This document shows positions 17,546 through 26,148 of a DNA stretch of 64,000 nt, in pieces (the stretch's first letter is position 1; each line of letters opens with the position of its first letter). Made by a program: the position numbers and the translations under genes. The notes under the pieces are model-generated. The model worked only from the letters and a program-made list of their open reading frames with translations. It did not search any database and was not told where the DNA came from. Source of the DNA: Pseudomonas prosekii (GTDB lineage Bacteria > Pseudomonadota > Gammaproteobacteria > Pseudomonadales > Pseudomonadaceae); NCBI RefSeq assembly GCF_900105155.1, contig NZ_LT629762.1:1674001-1738000 (forward strand). Direction: 5' to 3'.

Positions 17546-18105
17546 GGTGCTTTCCCTGGCGTGCGCGGTTCGGGTTCCCGCAGGCTGGCCTTGCAGGCGT
17601 CGAGGGCGCGCATCATATGTTTTTCCACGGCACTTTGGGACAGGCCCATAGCCTGGGCGATCTGCGCATACTTGCGCCCGTGAATGCGGTTGAGCAGGAA
17701 GATCTGCCGCGTGCGCTCGGGCAACGCGCGCAACGCCGCTTCGACGTGACGCAAATCGTTGCCCGCCTCCAGCGCGGCTTGCGGTTCGCTGGCCTGACTG
17801 TCCGGCTCGTCCGGCATCCAGCCCTCGTTGACGCGCACGCGCGTGCCTTCGCTGCGCAAATGATCGATGGCGATGTTGCCGGCGCAGCGCAGCAAATAGG
17901 TGCTCAATTCCTCAACCTGCACCAGCGGCCGCCGCCAGAATCGCAGGAACAGATCCTGCACCAGATCCGCCGCCGTCGCCCGGCAGCCAACCCGCCGACT
18001 GACCAGCGCTTCCATCTGCGAACGCTGGGACAGGAACACCTGAAGAAAATGCGCACGCGCGCCGCGGTGTTCGTCGTCGTGGGATTCCGGCGGGCTGGCG
18101 ATCAT
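17542..18105 (-). CDS. ECF (FecI-like) sigma factor
   Basis: 187 residues from ATG 18105. The open frame runs further upstream only as a shadow of the preceding gene; the chosen ATG overlaps that gene's stop by one base (ATGA arrangement). Sigma region 2 is seen in FLSQRSQMEALVSRRVGCRATAADLVQDLFLRFWRR. Region 4 is seen in VEAALRALPERTRQIFLLNRIHGRKYAQIAQAMGLSQSAVEKHMMRAL. It directs transcription of the downstream TonB receptor when released by FecR. It forms a tight operon with DUF3325, PepSY and DUF3649 genes upstream and FecR downstream. Confidence 0.9.
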   Translation of the reverse strand: MIASPPESHDDEHRGARAHFLQVFLSQRSQMEALVSRRVGCRATAADLVQDLFLRFWRRPLVQVEELSTYLLRCAGNIAIDHLRSEGTRVRVNEGWMPDEPDSQASEPQAALEAGNDLRHVEAALRALPERTRQIFLLNRIHGRKYAQIAQAMGLSQSAVEKHMMRALDACKASLREPEPRTPGKAP

Positions 18106-18428
18106 CAAGTCAACACTGCGCAAACCGGGCTGGCGATCAGACCCAACGCCGCCAGCGACAACGCCAGACGCGGGCGATACGGCAGCAGCAACACCAGCAG
18201 CAGAGCGCTGAACATCAGCACCGCAAACCATTCCACCAAACCCAGGCCCCAGCCATTGGCGGACACGCCGGCCCACAGCGACAAGGTCAGCAACAGCCAG
18301 CCGCCGACGCGCATGACTTGGCGGCGCCGAGCGGTGGGTTTGCGCCCAAGCAGGTCAGCGTGATGACGATCCATCGATAAACACAGCGCGGTGAAACCGC
18401 CGTAGCAGAGCAAAAGAGCCAACAGCAT
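18105..18428 (-). CDS. DUF3325 family small membrane protein
   Basis: 107 residues with three hydrophobic helices (LLALLLCYGGFTALCLSMD, GWLLLTLSLWAGVSANGWGLG, FAVLMFSALLLVLLLPY). The first helix runs into DRHHADLLGRKP, the family signature region. DUF3325 proteins sit with PepSY reductase-like proteins in iron-uptake operons. The gene abuts the PepSY gene upstream (stop and start share base 18428) and overlaps the sigma-factor start. Function unknown; probably part of inner-membrane handling of the imported iron complex. Confidence 0.82.
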   Translation of the reverse strand: MLLALLLCYGGFTALCLSMDRHHADLLGRKPTARRRQVMRVGGWLLLTLSLWAGVSANGWGLGLVEWFAVLMFSALLLVLLLPYRPRLALSLAALGLIASPVCAVLT

Positions 18429-20007
18429 CAGGTCGCCTCATGCTCAAGGGTGACAGCACGGGCGCGCTGGCGGGTGGTGGTTTCGGTGCGGCCCGAGCGC
18501 TGCATTTTCCACGCCGCCCAGCCAAGGAACAGGCCGCTGCCCAAACACGTCAGATCAAACCCGGCCATCGCCCAATCGCCTTGCGCCAATGACACGCCGA
18601 GGTGATGCGCGGTGGTCAGCGCGTTGAGCAACGGCACGGTACAAAACAGCAACGCCGCCAGCGCCAATTGCTCGACCCACGCCGCGCGGCCCCGACGAAA
18701 TATGGCGTGCAGCAGGCTCAAACCCCAGGCGATAAAGAAGCTGTTCACTTCCCAATCCGCGCGCTCGGCCAAGCCGATCGGCAACAGGCGATTGGCCCAG
18801 AAAAATGCGGCCACGGCGATCACCAAGCCCGACATGCTGGCGATATTCAGCACTTCCACCAGGCGCAATTCAAACGGCATCACTGCGCTTTTGGCGTGCT
18901 TGAGCTGCCGCTTGCCGAGCCAGATCACCAGCCCGGTGCCGATCATCGCGGTGCCGGCCATGCCGCAAATAAAGTACAACCAGCGCAGCACCGGGCCGGC
19001 GAAATGGCCCATGTGCAAACCGTAAAAACTCCCGGCAATCGCCATCGGCAGCGCTTGTTCGGCCGTCTTGCTGAGCAGTTCGCCGCTGACCGCATTGAAC
19101 GTCACCGCGCGCCCGAAGCTGTGGACCACACTGTCGCCGCTGTCGCGTTGCACCACCGCCGACGCATTCGCATCGCCCGGATTGTTCACCGACAAGCCCG
19201 CGACGCGACCGCCCGCCCACTGCTCGCGCGCCTGTTCCAGCAGCGGCGCCAACGGTGCCAATGGCGCTGCCCGGCCCGCCACCGCCGGGGTGTTCGAGGC
19301 CGGGAATACTTCGTCAAAAAATCCTCTGGCATTACCGTCGTACGCCGCGAGAATGCCCGCCGGCATGACCATCGACATGAAAATCACCAGGCTGCTGTAG
19401 GTGATCATCAAGTGGAACGGCAGCACCAGCACGCCGACCGCGTTATGCCCGTCTAGCCAGGAGCGCTGGCCCTTGCGTGGGCGGAACGTGAAGAAGTCCT
19501 TGAAGATTTTTTTTGGGTGATGATCCCGGTGATCAGCGCGACAAACATCAGCATCGCGGCGATGGTCGACAACCAGCGACCCCACGGATAAGGCATTTGC
19601 AGCTGAAAGTGGAACCGGTAGAAAAACTCGCCGCCCATGCTTTCGCGGCCCTGCACTTCGGCGCCGGTTTGCGGGTCGAGAATTTTCGTGGTGAATTGGC
19701 CGCGTTTGCCGGGTTCGGCCGGCGCTTGCTGCCAGCGCACGGTCAGCGCCGGTTCGCGCGCGGTTGGCAAGTCGATCAACCACCGCGAGGCGTTGGGCGC
19801 GTGCTGCTGAAGATAACGTTGCGCGAGGCTCACACTGGCTTCGGAAGGCACCGCGCGCGCGGGAATTTCCGGCTGCATCCAGTGCGTGGTTTCAGCCTTG
19901 AAATACGCGAGGGTGCCGGTGAGGAAAATCGCGAACAGCAACCAACCGAAGATCAGCCCGACCCAGGTGTGCAGCCACGCCATCGCTTGGCGAAATCCCT
20001 CTTTCAT
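18428..20007 (-). pseudogene. PepSY-associated TM protein (siderophore-iron reductase type), split by a frameshift at an A8 run
   Basis: The N-terminal part starts at ATG 20007 (MKEGFRQAMAWLHTWVGLIFGWLL) and reads well to ALITGIITQKK. It then leaves frame at the run of eight A (T8 on the + strand, about 19507-19514). The other frame continues IFKDFFTFRPRKGQRSWLDGHNAVG down to 18428. One extra A gives a continuous protein of about 526 residues with four TM helices and PepSY-type periplasmic regions, the normal length. Such proteins are thought to reduce or strip iron from siderophores at the inner membrane. It is either a true frameshift, a sequencing error in a homopolymer, or a site of transcriptional slippage. 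The start overlaps the DUF3649 stop. Confidence 0.82.
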
Positions 20008-20309
20008 GAGTGGCCCATCCAGTACGCCAAGGCCGAAACTGCGCCCAGTACCACGCTCGGCACGAGCATGCCGAGCCATGCCTGCCAGGCGCTGCGACAG
20101 GCAAAACACCAGAGCACCGCGACCAGATAAGCCAGAAACGACGTCATCATCCCGGTGACCACCGCTTCGGCGCGCGCCATCGGCAGCCACAGGCTGAGGC
20201 TGACACTGGCCAGCGCGGCCACGACGTAACCGCCCACCACTGCCGCCAAAACCCGCGAAGTGACGGCCAATCTGTAGGAAACGGGAAGCATGGAAATCTT
20301 GCCTTTCAT
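20004..20309 (-). CDS. DUF3649 family small membrane protein
   Basis: 101 residues with three TM helices (VLAAVVGGYVVAALASVSLSLWL, AVVTGMMTSFLAYLVAVLWCF, WLGMLVPSVVLGAVSALAYW). It is the first gene of the DUF3649-PepSY-DUF3325-sigma-FecR-receptor operon and overlaps the PepSY start by 4 bp. DUF3649 members are annotated as iron-transport-associated proteins because of this conserved neighbourhood. A Fur-box-like site lies about 60 bp upstream. Confidence 0.82.
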   Translation of the reverse strand: MKGKISMLPVSYRLAVTSRVLAAVVGGYVVAALASVSLSLWLPMARAEAVVTGMMTSFLAYLVAVLWCFACRSAWQAWLGMLVPSVVLGAVSALAYWMGHS

Positions 20310-20370
20310 GTCTCGACCTTGAAACCCGGTGAGGCGCCGTGAGCGTCACGGACCAACAAGCGCGCAATAT

Positions 20371-20389
20371 TAATGATAAATATTCTCAT
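20371..20389. promoter_or_regulatory. Fur-box-like site shared by two divergent iron-signalling operons
   Basis: TAATGATAAATATTCTCAT resembles the Fur consensus GATAATGATAATCATTATC, as an A/T-rich imperfect dyad of NATWAT-type repeats. It lies in the 176-bp region between the DUF3649 start (20309, minus) and the fecI start (20486, plus). Both flanking operons are iron-uptake operons, so one site could repress both under iron-replete conditions. Inferred from sequence only. Confidence 0.6.
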
Positions 20390-20485
20390 ACGCAAAAGAG
20401 ATCCGATTGCCGGATGCAGTTCGCCTCCTTACAATGCGAACAATTCTTGTTCTCTAATGTATGCGCATGTGTCGGAGTGGTTCTG

Positions 20486-20974
20486 TTGTCGCCAGCCAAT
20501 ACCGTCGAAATCCTCTATCACGACCATCACAACTGGCTCACCGGCTGGTTGCGGCGCAAGCTCGGCTGCCCGCGCAGTGCCGCCGATCTGGCGCAGGACA
20601 CGTTCATCCGCGTACTCACCGCCCGCGAAACCCCGCAGATCCTCGAGCCGCGCGCCTTCCTGACCACCATTGCCAAACGCGTGTTGTTCAACCATTACCG
20701 TCGCCAGGATCTGGAACGCGCCTACCTTGATGCCTTGGCGCAGATGCCCGAAGGCGTCGCGCCGTCCGAGGAAGAGCGGGCGATCATCCTGCAAACGCTG
20801 ATCGAGCTCGACCAGTTGCTCGACGGCTTGCCGCGTCTGGTCAAACGCGCTTTTCTGCTGGCGCAGCTCGATGGCCTGACCTATCCACAGATTGCCGCCG
20901 AGTTGGGGATTTCCATCGCCACGGTTAAACGGCACCTGAACAAAGCGGCGATGCGCTGCTATTTCGCTTTATGA
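20486..20974 (+). CDS. fecI: ECF sigma factor FecI
   Basis: 162 residues. The best start is TTG 20486 (SPANTVEILYHDHHNWLTGWL), with GGAG eight bases upstream; the frame is open earlier but lacks a family-like N-terminus. Region 2 is YHDHHNWLTGWLRRKLGCPRSAADLAQDTFIRVL. Region 4 is LDGLPRLVKRAFLLAQLDGLTYPQIAAELGISIATVKRHLNKAAMRC. The stop overlaps the fecR start (ATGA). With fecR and fecA directly downstream, it fits the ferric-citrate signalling sigma factor. Confidence 0.9.
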   Translation: MSPANTVEILYHDHHNWLTGWLRRKLGCPRSAADLAQDTFIRVLTARETPQILEPRAFLTTIAKRVLFNHYRRQDLERAYLDALAQMPEGVAPSEEERAIILQTLIELDQLLDGLPRLVKRAFLLAQLDGLTYPQIAAELGISIATVKRHLNKAAMRCYFAL

Positions 20975-21900
20975 ACGGCGCGCAGGATTTTCCCGCGCAG
21001 GTCGCCGAGCGTGCCGTGCACTGGTTGATGGAAATGCAGCAAGGCCCGTTGAGCCCGCGCCAGCAACACGCCTGGCAACAATGGCACGACGCGCACAGCG
21101 AGCATCAACGCGCGTGGGAGCATATTCAGCGCGTCAATCAGCGCCTGCGCGGTTTGTCCTCGCCGCTGGCTCACGCGGCACTTAATGCGCCGAAATCCAC
21201 CAGTCGTCGTCAGGCGTTGAAGCTGCTGCTGATTCTCGGCGCCGGTTCGGCGCTGACCTGGGGCATGCGCGAGCACATTCCGTTGACGCCGTTGCTGGCC
21301 GACTATCGCAGCCCGGTTGGCCAGCGCCGCAAAATACCGCTGGGCAATGGCAGCCAGTTGCAGCTCAACACCGCGAGCGCCGTGGATGTGCGCGAGGGTG
21401 GTTTGATTCGGTTGCTGGAGGGCGAGTTGCTGCTGAGCGCCGCGCAGGCGTTTCGAGTGCAGACCGCACAAGGCGTGTTGAGCACGCAAGGCGCGCGGCT
21501 GAATGTCCGGCAATTTGCCGATCGCACCCAGGTTGCGGTTTTTCAAGGGCGTGTCGAATTGACGCCCGAGGGCGGTGCGCCGACGCTGCTGCAAACTGCG
21601 CGACAGCTGAGTTTCGGCCCGCGCGGCATCGGCAATCCGCAGCCGCTGGATGCCAACAGCGGCGCCTGGGCTGACGGCATGCTGGTGGCGGCGCACATGC
21701 GTCTGGGGGATTTTCTCGATGAGCTGGGACGTTACCGTCGCGGCCAATTGAATTGCGCTGCTGAAGTCGCCGACCTGTTGATTTCCGGGACCTATCCACT
21801 GGATGACAGCGAACGGATTCTGCAATTGCTGGAAATCAGCTTGCCGGTGAAGGTCAAGCGCTTTACCCGGTATTGGGTGACGGTAGAAGCCCGCGTCTGA
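20971..21900 (+). CDS. fecR: FecR, regulator of FecI
   Basis: 309 residues. The N-terminal DUF4880-like segment (AERAVHWLMEMQQGPLSPRQQHAWQQWHDAHSEHQRAWEHI) is followed by a TM helix around LKLLLILGAGSALTWGM. The periplasmic FecR domain is seen in GQRRKIPLGNGSQLQLNTASAVDV ... GVLSTQGARLNVRQFADRTQVAVFQGRVEL. The C-terminal part interacts with the receptor STN domain (MRLGDFLDELGRYRRGQLNCAAEVADLLISGTYPLDDSERIL). It transmits the ferric-citrate-occupied FecA signal across the inner membrane to FecI. Confidence 0.92.
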   Translation: MNGAQDFPAQVAERAVHWLMEMQQGPLSPRQQHAWQQWHDAHSEHQRAWEHIQRVNQRLRGLSSPLAHAALNAPKSTSRRQALKLLLILGAGSALTWGMREHIPLTPLLADYRSPVGQRRKIPLGNGSQLQLNTASAVDVREGGLIRLLEGELLLSAAQAFRVQTAQGVLSTQGARLNVRQFADRTQVAVFQGRVELTPEGGAPTLLQTARQLSFGPRGIGNPQPLDANSGAWADGMLVAAHMRLGDFLDELGRYRRGQLNCAAEVADLLISGTYPLDDSERILQLLEISLPVKVKRFTRYWVTVEARV

Positions 21901-22028
21901 ACAACTCCAAGCCCCTCCCCACAGGGGCCAGTCAGTAAAATTTTTTCGAAACACGTGAGCCGTTTTTCAGATCTGGCGTGACAGAGAAGGAAAGCCACCT
22001 TGATTCCCTCTTCTCAGGATCGTCGTCC

Positions 22029-24365
22029 ATGCCCTCCACCCGCCTCACTCCGCTGGCCCGTACTGTGCGCCAACTCTTGCTCGGCGCCAGCCTGACCCTG
22101 GCGGCAATCACCGCCGCGCAGGCCGCCGACGCCAAGCCGTACCACATCGCGCCGATGTCGCTGGAAAACGCCCTCAATCAATTCGGCCGTGAAGCCGGGG
22201 TGTTGATTTCCTTCGGCTCGCAAGTCACCAGCGGCGTGAAAAGCCGTGGCCTGGAAGGCAACTTCACCACCGAACAGGGCTTGAACGCTTTGCTCGAAGG
22301 CACCGGCCTGCAAGCTCGGGCCGAGGGCGACAATGCCTTCAGCCTGCAACCGGTGGAGCAAGCGGCGGCGCTGGAGTTGGGCACCTCGACGGTGGTCGGC
22401 GACTGGCTCGGCGACGCTGCGCAAATCAACGTCTTCGAGCACCCCGGCGCGCGCGATGTGATCCGTCGCGAAGAGTTCGAGCGCCAAGGCGCAACCCAAG
22501 CCAAGGACGTGCTCAACCGTATCCCCGGCGTCAACGCGCCGGACAATAACGGCACCGGCAGCCACGACATGGCGCTGAACTTCGGCATCCGCGGGCTCAA
22601 CCCGCGCCTGGCTTCGCGCTCGACGGTGTTGATGGACGGCATCCCGGTGCCGTTCGCGCCTTACGGCCAGCCGCAGTTGTCGTTCGCGCCGATCAGCATG
22701 GGCAACATGGACGCGGTGGACGTGGTGCGTGGCGGCGGCGCCGTGCGTTATGGCCCGCAGAACGTCGGCGGCGTGGTCAACTTCGTCACTCGCGCGATTC
22801 CCGATGAGCCGACGGTCAAGGGTGGTTTTCAAACTGAAACCGCTCCTTCGTCGAGCCACGACGGCTTCAAAACCACCGGCAACCTGCTGGCCGGCGGCAC
22901 CGCCGACAACGGTTTGGGCGGCGCGATTCTGTATTCCGGCACCCGCGGCGGCGACTGGCGCGAACACAGCGATACGCAAATCGACGACTTGATCCTCAAG
23001 GGCAAATACCAACTCGACGACGCCAACAGCTTCAACGCGATGGCGCAGTATTACGAAGGCAAGGCCGAGATGCCCGGCGGCCTCAATGTCGCCGATTACG
23101 ATGCCGATCCGTACCAGTCCACGCGCCCGAAAGATCAGTTCTGGGGCCGCCGCACGATGTTCAATTTCGGCTATCGCTATCAGCAAGATCGCCGCGAATT
23201 CACCGCCAACACCTTTTTCACCAAAACCCTGCGCAGCGGTTATCTGGATCAGGGCACGTTCCTCTCGCTGTCGCCGCGCGAGTATTGGGTGCGTGGTCTG
23301 GAAACCCGTTTCGCCCAGGGTTTCGACCTCGGCCCGACCAGCCATGAAGTCGGCGTCGGCTACCGCTACATCAACGAGGCCGGCCATGAATTGCGTTATC
23401 GCGAGCCGATTGCCAACAACACCTATCCGACCACCAACAGTCGCAACGACCGTGACACCCGTGGCGGCACCGAGGCCAATGCGTTTTTCATCGATGACCG
23501 GATCGACATCGGCAAGTGGACCATCACGCCGGGGATTCGCTACGAGATGATCGAATCGCAGCAAAACAACAACCTCACCGGCGTGAAGTACAAGGGTGAC
23601 TACAACACCGCGTTGCCGGCGCTGAACGTGCTTTATCACGTCACCGACAACTGGAACCTCTACGCCAACACCGAAGGTTCGTTCGGCAGCGTGCAATACA
23701 GCCAGATGCCCAACCGCGTGAGCAGCGGCGAAGTAAAACCGGAAAAGGCCCGCACCTGGGAACTCGGCACGCGCTATGACAACGGCGCGTTGCGCGCGGA
23801 AATCGGCGCGTTCCTGATCAACTTCGACAACCAGTACGAAAGCAACCAGACCAACGATTCGGTAATCGCTCGCGGTGAAACGCGCCATCAAGGTATCGAA
23901 AGCAGCATCAACTATGCGCTCGACGACTTGAGTCCGGCGCTGGCCGGTTTTGATGTCTACGCCACTTACGCCTATGTCGACGCGACTATTCGCGAAGACG
24001 GTCCGAACAAGGGCAACCGTGTACCGTTCTCGTCGAAACACAAAGGCACGATTGGCGTCGGTTACACCGAAGGCGCGTGGAAATTGAACGTCGACAGCAG
24101 CTATCAGAGCGACCAGTTCGCCGACAACGCCAATACCTCGCGCGAAAGTGCCGATGGCAGCACCGGCAAGATCCCGGGGTATATGCTGTTCAGCAGCCGC
24201 GCGGCGTATGACTTCGGGCCGCAGTTGTCGGACCTGAATGTGGCGGTGGGCGTGAAAAACATCTTCAACCACCAATACTTCACCCGCTCGTTTGATGACA
24301 ACAACAAGGGCAAGTATGTCGGCGAGCCGCGCACGGTGTATGTGCAGACTTCGGTCGCGTTCTAA
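22029..24365 (+). CDS. fecA: Ferric dicitrate TonB-dependent receptor FecA
   Basis: 778 residues from ATG 22029, chosen for AGGA 9 bases upstream and a signal peptide directly after it (LLLGASLTLAAITAAQAADA); a GTG at 21978 is also in frame. The STN signalling domain is seen in YHIAPMSLENALNQFGREAGVLISF ... TEQGLNALLEGTGLQAR. The plug has GIRGLNPRLASRSTVLMDGIPVPFAPYGQPQ and VDVVRGGGAVRYGPQNVGGVVNFVTR, the latter being strongly FecA-like. The C-terminal barrel ends in VYVQTSVAF. It imports ferric citrate across the outer membrane and triggers FecR/FecI. A hairpin terminator follows. Confidence 0.93.
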   Translation: MPSTRLTPLARTVRQLLLGASLTLAAITAAQAADAKPYHIAPMSLENALNQFGREAGVLISFGSQVTSGVKSRGLEGNFTTEQGLNALLEGTGLQARAEGDNAFSLQPVEQAAALELGTSTVVGDWLGDAAQINVFEHPGARDVIRREEFERQGATQAKDVLNRIPGVNAPDNNGTGSHDMALNFGIRGLNPRLASRSTVLMDGIPVPFAPYGQPQLSFAPISMGNMDAVDVVRGGGAVRYGPQNVGGVVNFVTRAIPDEPTVKGGFQTETAPSSSHDGFKTTGNLLAGGTADNGLGGAILYSGTRGGDWREHSDTQIDDLILKGKYQLDDANSFNAMAQYYEGKAEMPGGLNVADYDADPYQSTRPKDQFWGRRTMFNFGYRYQQDRREFTANTFFTKTLRSGYLDQGTFLSLSPREYWVRGLETRFAQGFDLGPTSHEVGVGYRYINEAGHELRYREPIANNTYPTTNSRNDRDTRGGTEANAFFIDDRIDIGKWTITPGIRYEMIESQQNNNLTGVKYKGDYNTALPALNVLYHVTDNWNLYANTEGSFGSVQYSQMPNRVSSGEVKPEKARTWELGTRYDNGALRAEIGAFLINFDNQYESNQTNDSVIARGETRHQGIESSINYALDDLSPALAGFDVYATYAYVDATIREDGPNKGNRVPFSSKHKGTIGVGYTEGAWKLNVDSSYQSDQFADNANTSRESADGSTGKIPGYMLFSSRAAYDFGPQLSDLNVAVGVKNIFNHQYFTRSFDDNNKGKYVGEPRTVYVQTSVAF

Positions 24366-24387
24366 GCGTTGGTCAGCACAAACAAAA

Positions 24388-24411
24388 ACGGGCCTGCATA
24401 AGCAGGCCCGT
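24388..24411 (+). terminator. Hairpin terminator after fecA
   Basis: A perfect 10-bp stem ACGGGCCTGC / GCAGGCCCGT with a 4-base loop (ATAA) lies 23 bp after the fecA stop. An A-run on the left side would give a U-run for leftward transcripts, so it may also terminate transcription coming from the convergent hibernation-factor gene. Confidence 0.75.
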
Positions 24412-24444
24412 TGGTCAGTGGATGGTTGATAAGGGAATCAGGCC

Positions 24445-24852
24445 TCAGCCGTTTTGTGCGGCCTGTTCGTTCTCCAGAAACTCGTCTTCCAGCAGCGCAT
24501 CGGCTGCAACTCGCTCGAACGGCTCAATAGCGGCACGTGGCTTGCCCCGCAGTTTGCCGAACAAATGCTCAAGCGCGTGTTCAAGTTTCTCGGCCGCCCC
24601 GTCGATGGCCAGTTCCAGGGTATCGGCTTTATGGGTCACAGAAATCGGTTGGTGGCCTTTAGGCCGCGCTTCCAGTTGGCAGCGTTTGTCATGTGGGCCG
24701 GGCTTGTCGCCGTTTTCGTCCCGCAAATGGACCTCGATGCGGGTCAGGTCCTCTTCATAACGTTCGAGCGTGCTCTCAATGGTAGTACGTACCCACTCCT
24801 CCAGTCGGATGCTGCTTTGAATATGGTTATCACTGTTGACTTGGATTTGCAT
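24445..24852 (-). CDS. HPF/RaiA-family ribosome-associated protein
   Basis: 135 residues. MQIQVNSDNHIQSSIRLEEWVRTTIESTLERYEEDLTRIEVHLRDENG has the beta-alpha-beta start of HPF/YfiA proteins. The second half (CQLEARPKGHQPISVTHKADTLELAIDGAAEKLEHALEHLFGKLRG) supplies the remaining strands and helix. Basic residues after the core (GKLRGKPRA) and an acidic tail (LLEDEFLENEQAAQNG) are present. Family members bind the 30S A/P sites in stress. The usual rpoN-linked hpf gene lies elsewhere in pseudomonads, so this is a second, stand-alone paralogue. Confidence 0.78.
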   Translation of the reverse strand: MQIQVNSDNHIQSSIRLEEWVRTTIESTLERYEEDLTRIEVHLRDENGDKPGPHDKRCQLEARPKGHQPISVTHKADTLELAIDGAAEKLEHALEHLFGKLRGKPRAAIEPFERVAADALLEDEFLENEQAAQNG

Positions 24853-25065
24853 AGTTCATCCCTTATTTCAGCTAGCTCGCGAGAGGCCTGTCGGCTGGCA
24901 CTTGGGCGTCATCACCGTGGCCTCTTACTTACACAATCGGTCTGCTCGCAGAACATTTCAACCCCTAAAAAAAGATAAATATGGATTCGCAAAAAAAGCC
25001 GGACAACCGCCAAAAGCGCTGTTAAGGTCGGGAGTTGGGTCGCCACAGTTCTCTGTCACAATTGC

Positions 25066-26013
25066 TCACATCTGCTGCTCCGCCAGTGGATGCAGACTCC
25101 GAAACATCCCCGCCTCCTCCACCAGCCAGTCATGCACCGCGCGCACGCCCGGATGGCTCAGCGCGCCCGGCGCATACAGCAGCACATAGCGTTTATGGTT
25201 CGGCACCGCCAGGCCAAACGGCACAATCAACGTCCCGCGCTCCAGTTCATCGTTGAGCAACGTGCGCCGCGCAATCGCCACGCCCATGCCGGCAATCGCC
25301 GCTTCGATGGTCAGGTGATTGCGATTGAAGGTGTGTCCGCGCCGTACGTCGGCGCCTTCGAAGCCGATCGCATTCAGATAAAACTCCCACTCCGCGTACT
25401 CATAGCTGCCGCGCCACGCCGTAATGTCGTGCAGCAGCGGAAAGTGCATCAAGTCCGCCGGACCGTGCAACGGCGGGCGACCGCGCAGCAGGCTCGGCGC
25501 GCACACCGGGAAAATCTGCTCGTCGAGCAAGGCTGTGGATAACAGCCCCGGATAGCTGCCGTCGTTCAGGTCAATCGCCAGGTCGAAGTCGCCCTCGTGC
25601 AATGGCACGCTGCTGTCCTCCGCCACCAGACGCAGTTGAATGTCCGGGAAACGTTGCTGCAAACGCGGCAAACGCGGGGTCAGCCACTTGCTGAGGAACG
25701 ATGGAATTGAGCGCAGACGCAAAATCCCGCTAATCATTCCGGCGTCCAGTCGTCGCAATTCCGCGTCAATGCTGCCGTAAGCCTCGTTGACGGTGATAGC
25801 CAATCGCTGGCCTTCGGCGCTCAATTCGACGCCGCGAGCACGGCGGTGGAACAGGCGAAAACCCAGGCGCTCCTCCAATTGGCGGATTTGCTGACTGACC
25901 GCACCCGGCGTGATGTGCAGTTCTTCAGCACAACGGGTGAACGACAAGTGCCGCGCGGCACAGGAAAACACGTGCAGCCAGACGTAAGTCTGGGCATGCA
26001 ATTGACGACTCAT
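25066..26013 (-). CDS. LysR-family regulator of serine catabolism (GcvA/DsdC-like)
   Basis: 315 residues. The wHTH is [47 protein letters not shown], the GcvA-like subgroup in which SFTRAAEEL and TPGAVSQQI are typical. The effector domain ends with [25 protein letters not shown]. It is divergent from the L-serine dehydratase gene with 135 bp between and probably controls it; the inducer, if any, is likely serine. DsdC-like proteins that regulate D-serine deaminase belong to the same subgroup. Confidence 0.85.
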   Translation of the reverse strand: MSRQLHAQTYVWLHVFSCAARHLSFTRCAEELHITPGAVSQQIRQLEERLGFRLFHRRARGVELSAEGQRLAITVNEAYGSIDAELRRLDAGMISGILRLRSIPSFLSKWLTPRLPRLQQRFPDIQLRLVAEDSSVPLHEGDFDLAIDLNDGSYPGLLSTALLDEQIFPVCAPSLLRGRPPLHGPADLMHFPLLHDITAWRGSYEYAEWEFYLNAIGFEGADVRRGHTFNRNHLTIEAAIAGMGVAIARRTLLNDELERGTLIVPFGLAVPNHKRYVLLYAPGALSHPGVRAVHDWLVEEAGMFRSLHPLAEQQM

Positions 26014-26148
26014 CGTTTAGTCCTGCTAAAGGCTGTCTTAGGAAGTTTCGTTGGTCACGTCGGACCGAGGTGGCCAGTATCGCCGACATTGCGCTTGTCC
26101 TACAAAAATGGCAGCGATTTCTCTTCCATTGCTTGTATAGGCTTTAGC

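Noticed and set aside
22014..24275. A 750-codon open frame antisense to fecA
   Set aside because: Shadow of the fecA codon pattern; no domain content, while the sense strand gives a complete FecA.
24988..25023. A tiny open frame (MDSQKKPDNRQKR) before the LysR gene end as a leader peptide
   Set aside because: No ribosome site, no attenuator structure, and it lies between the starts and ends of genes on the other strand.
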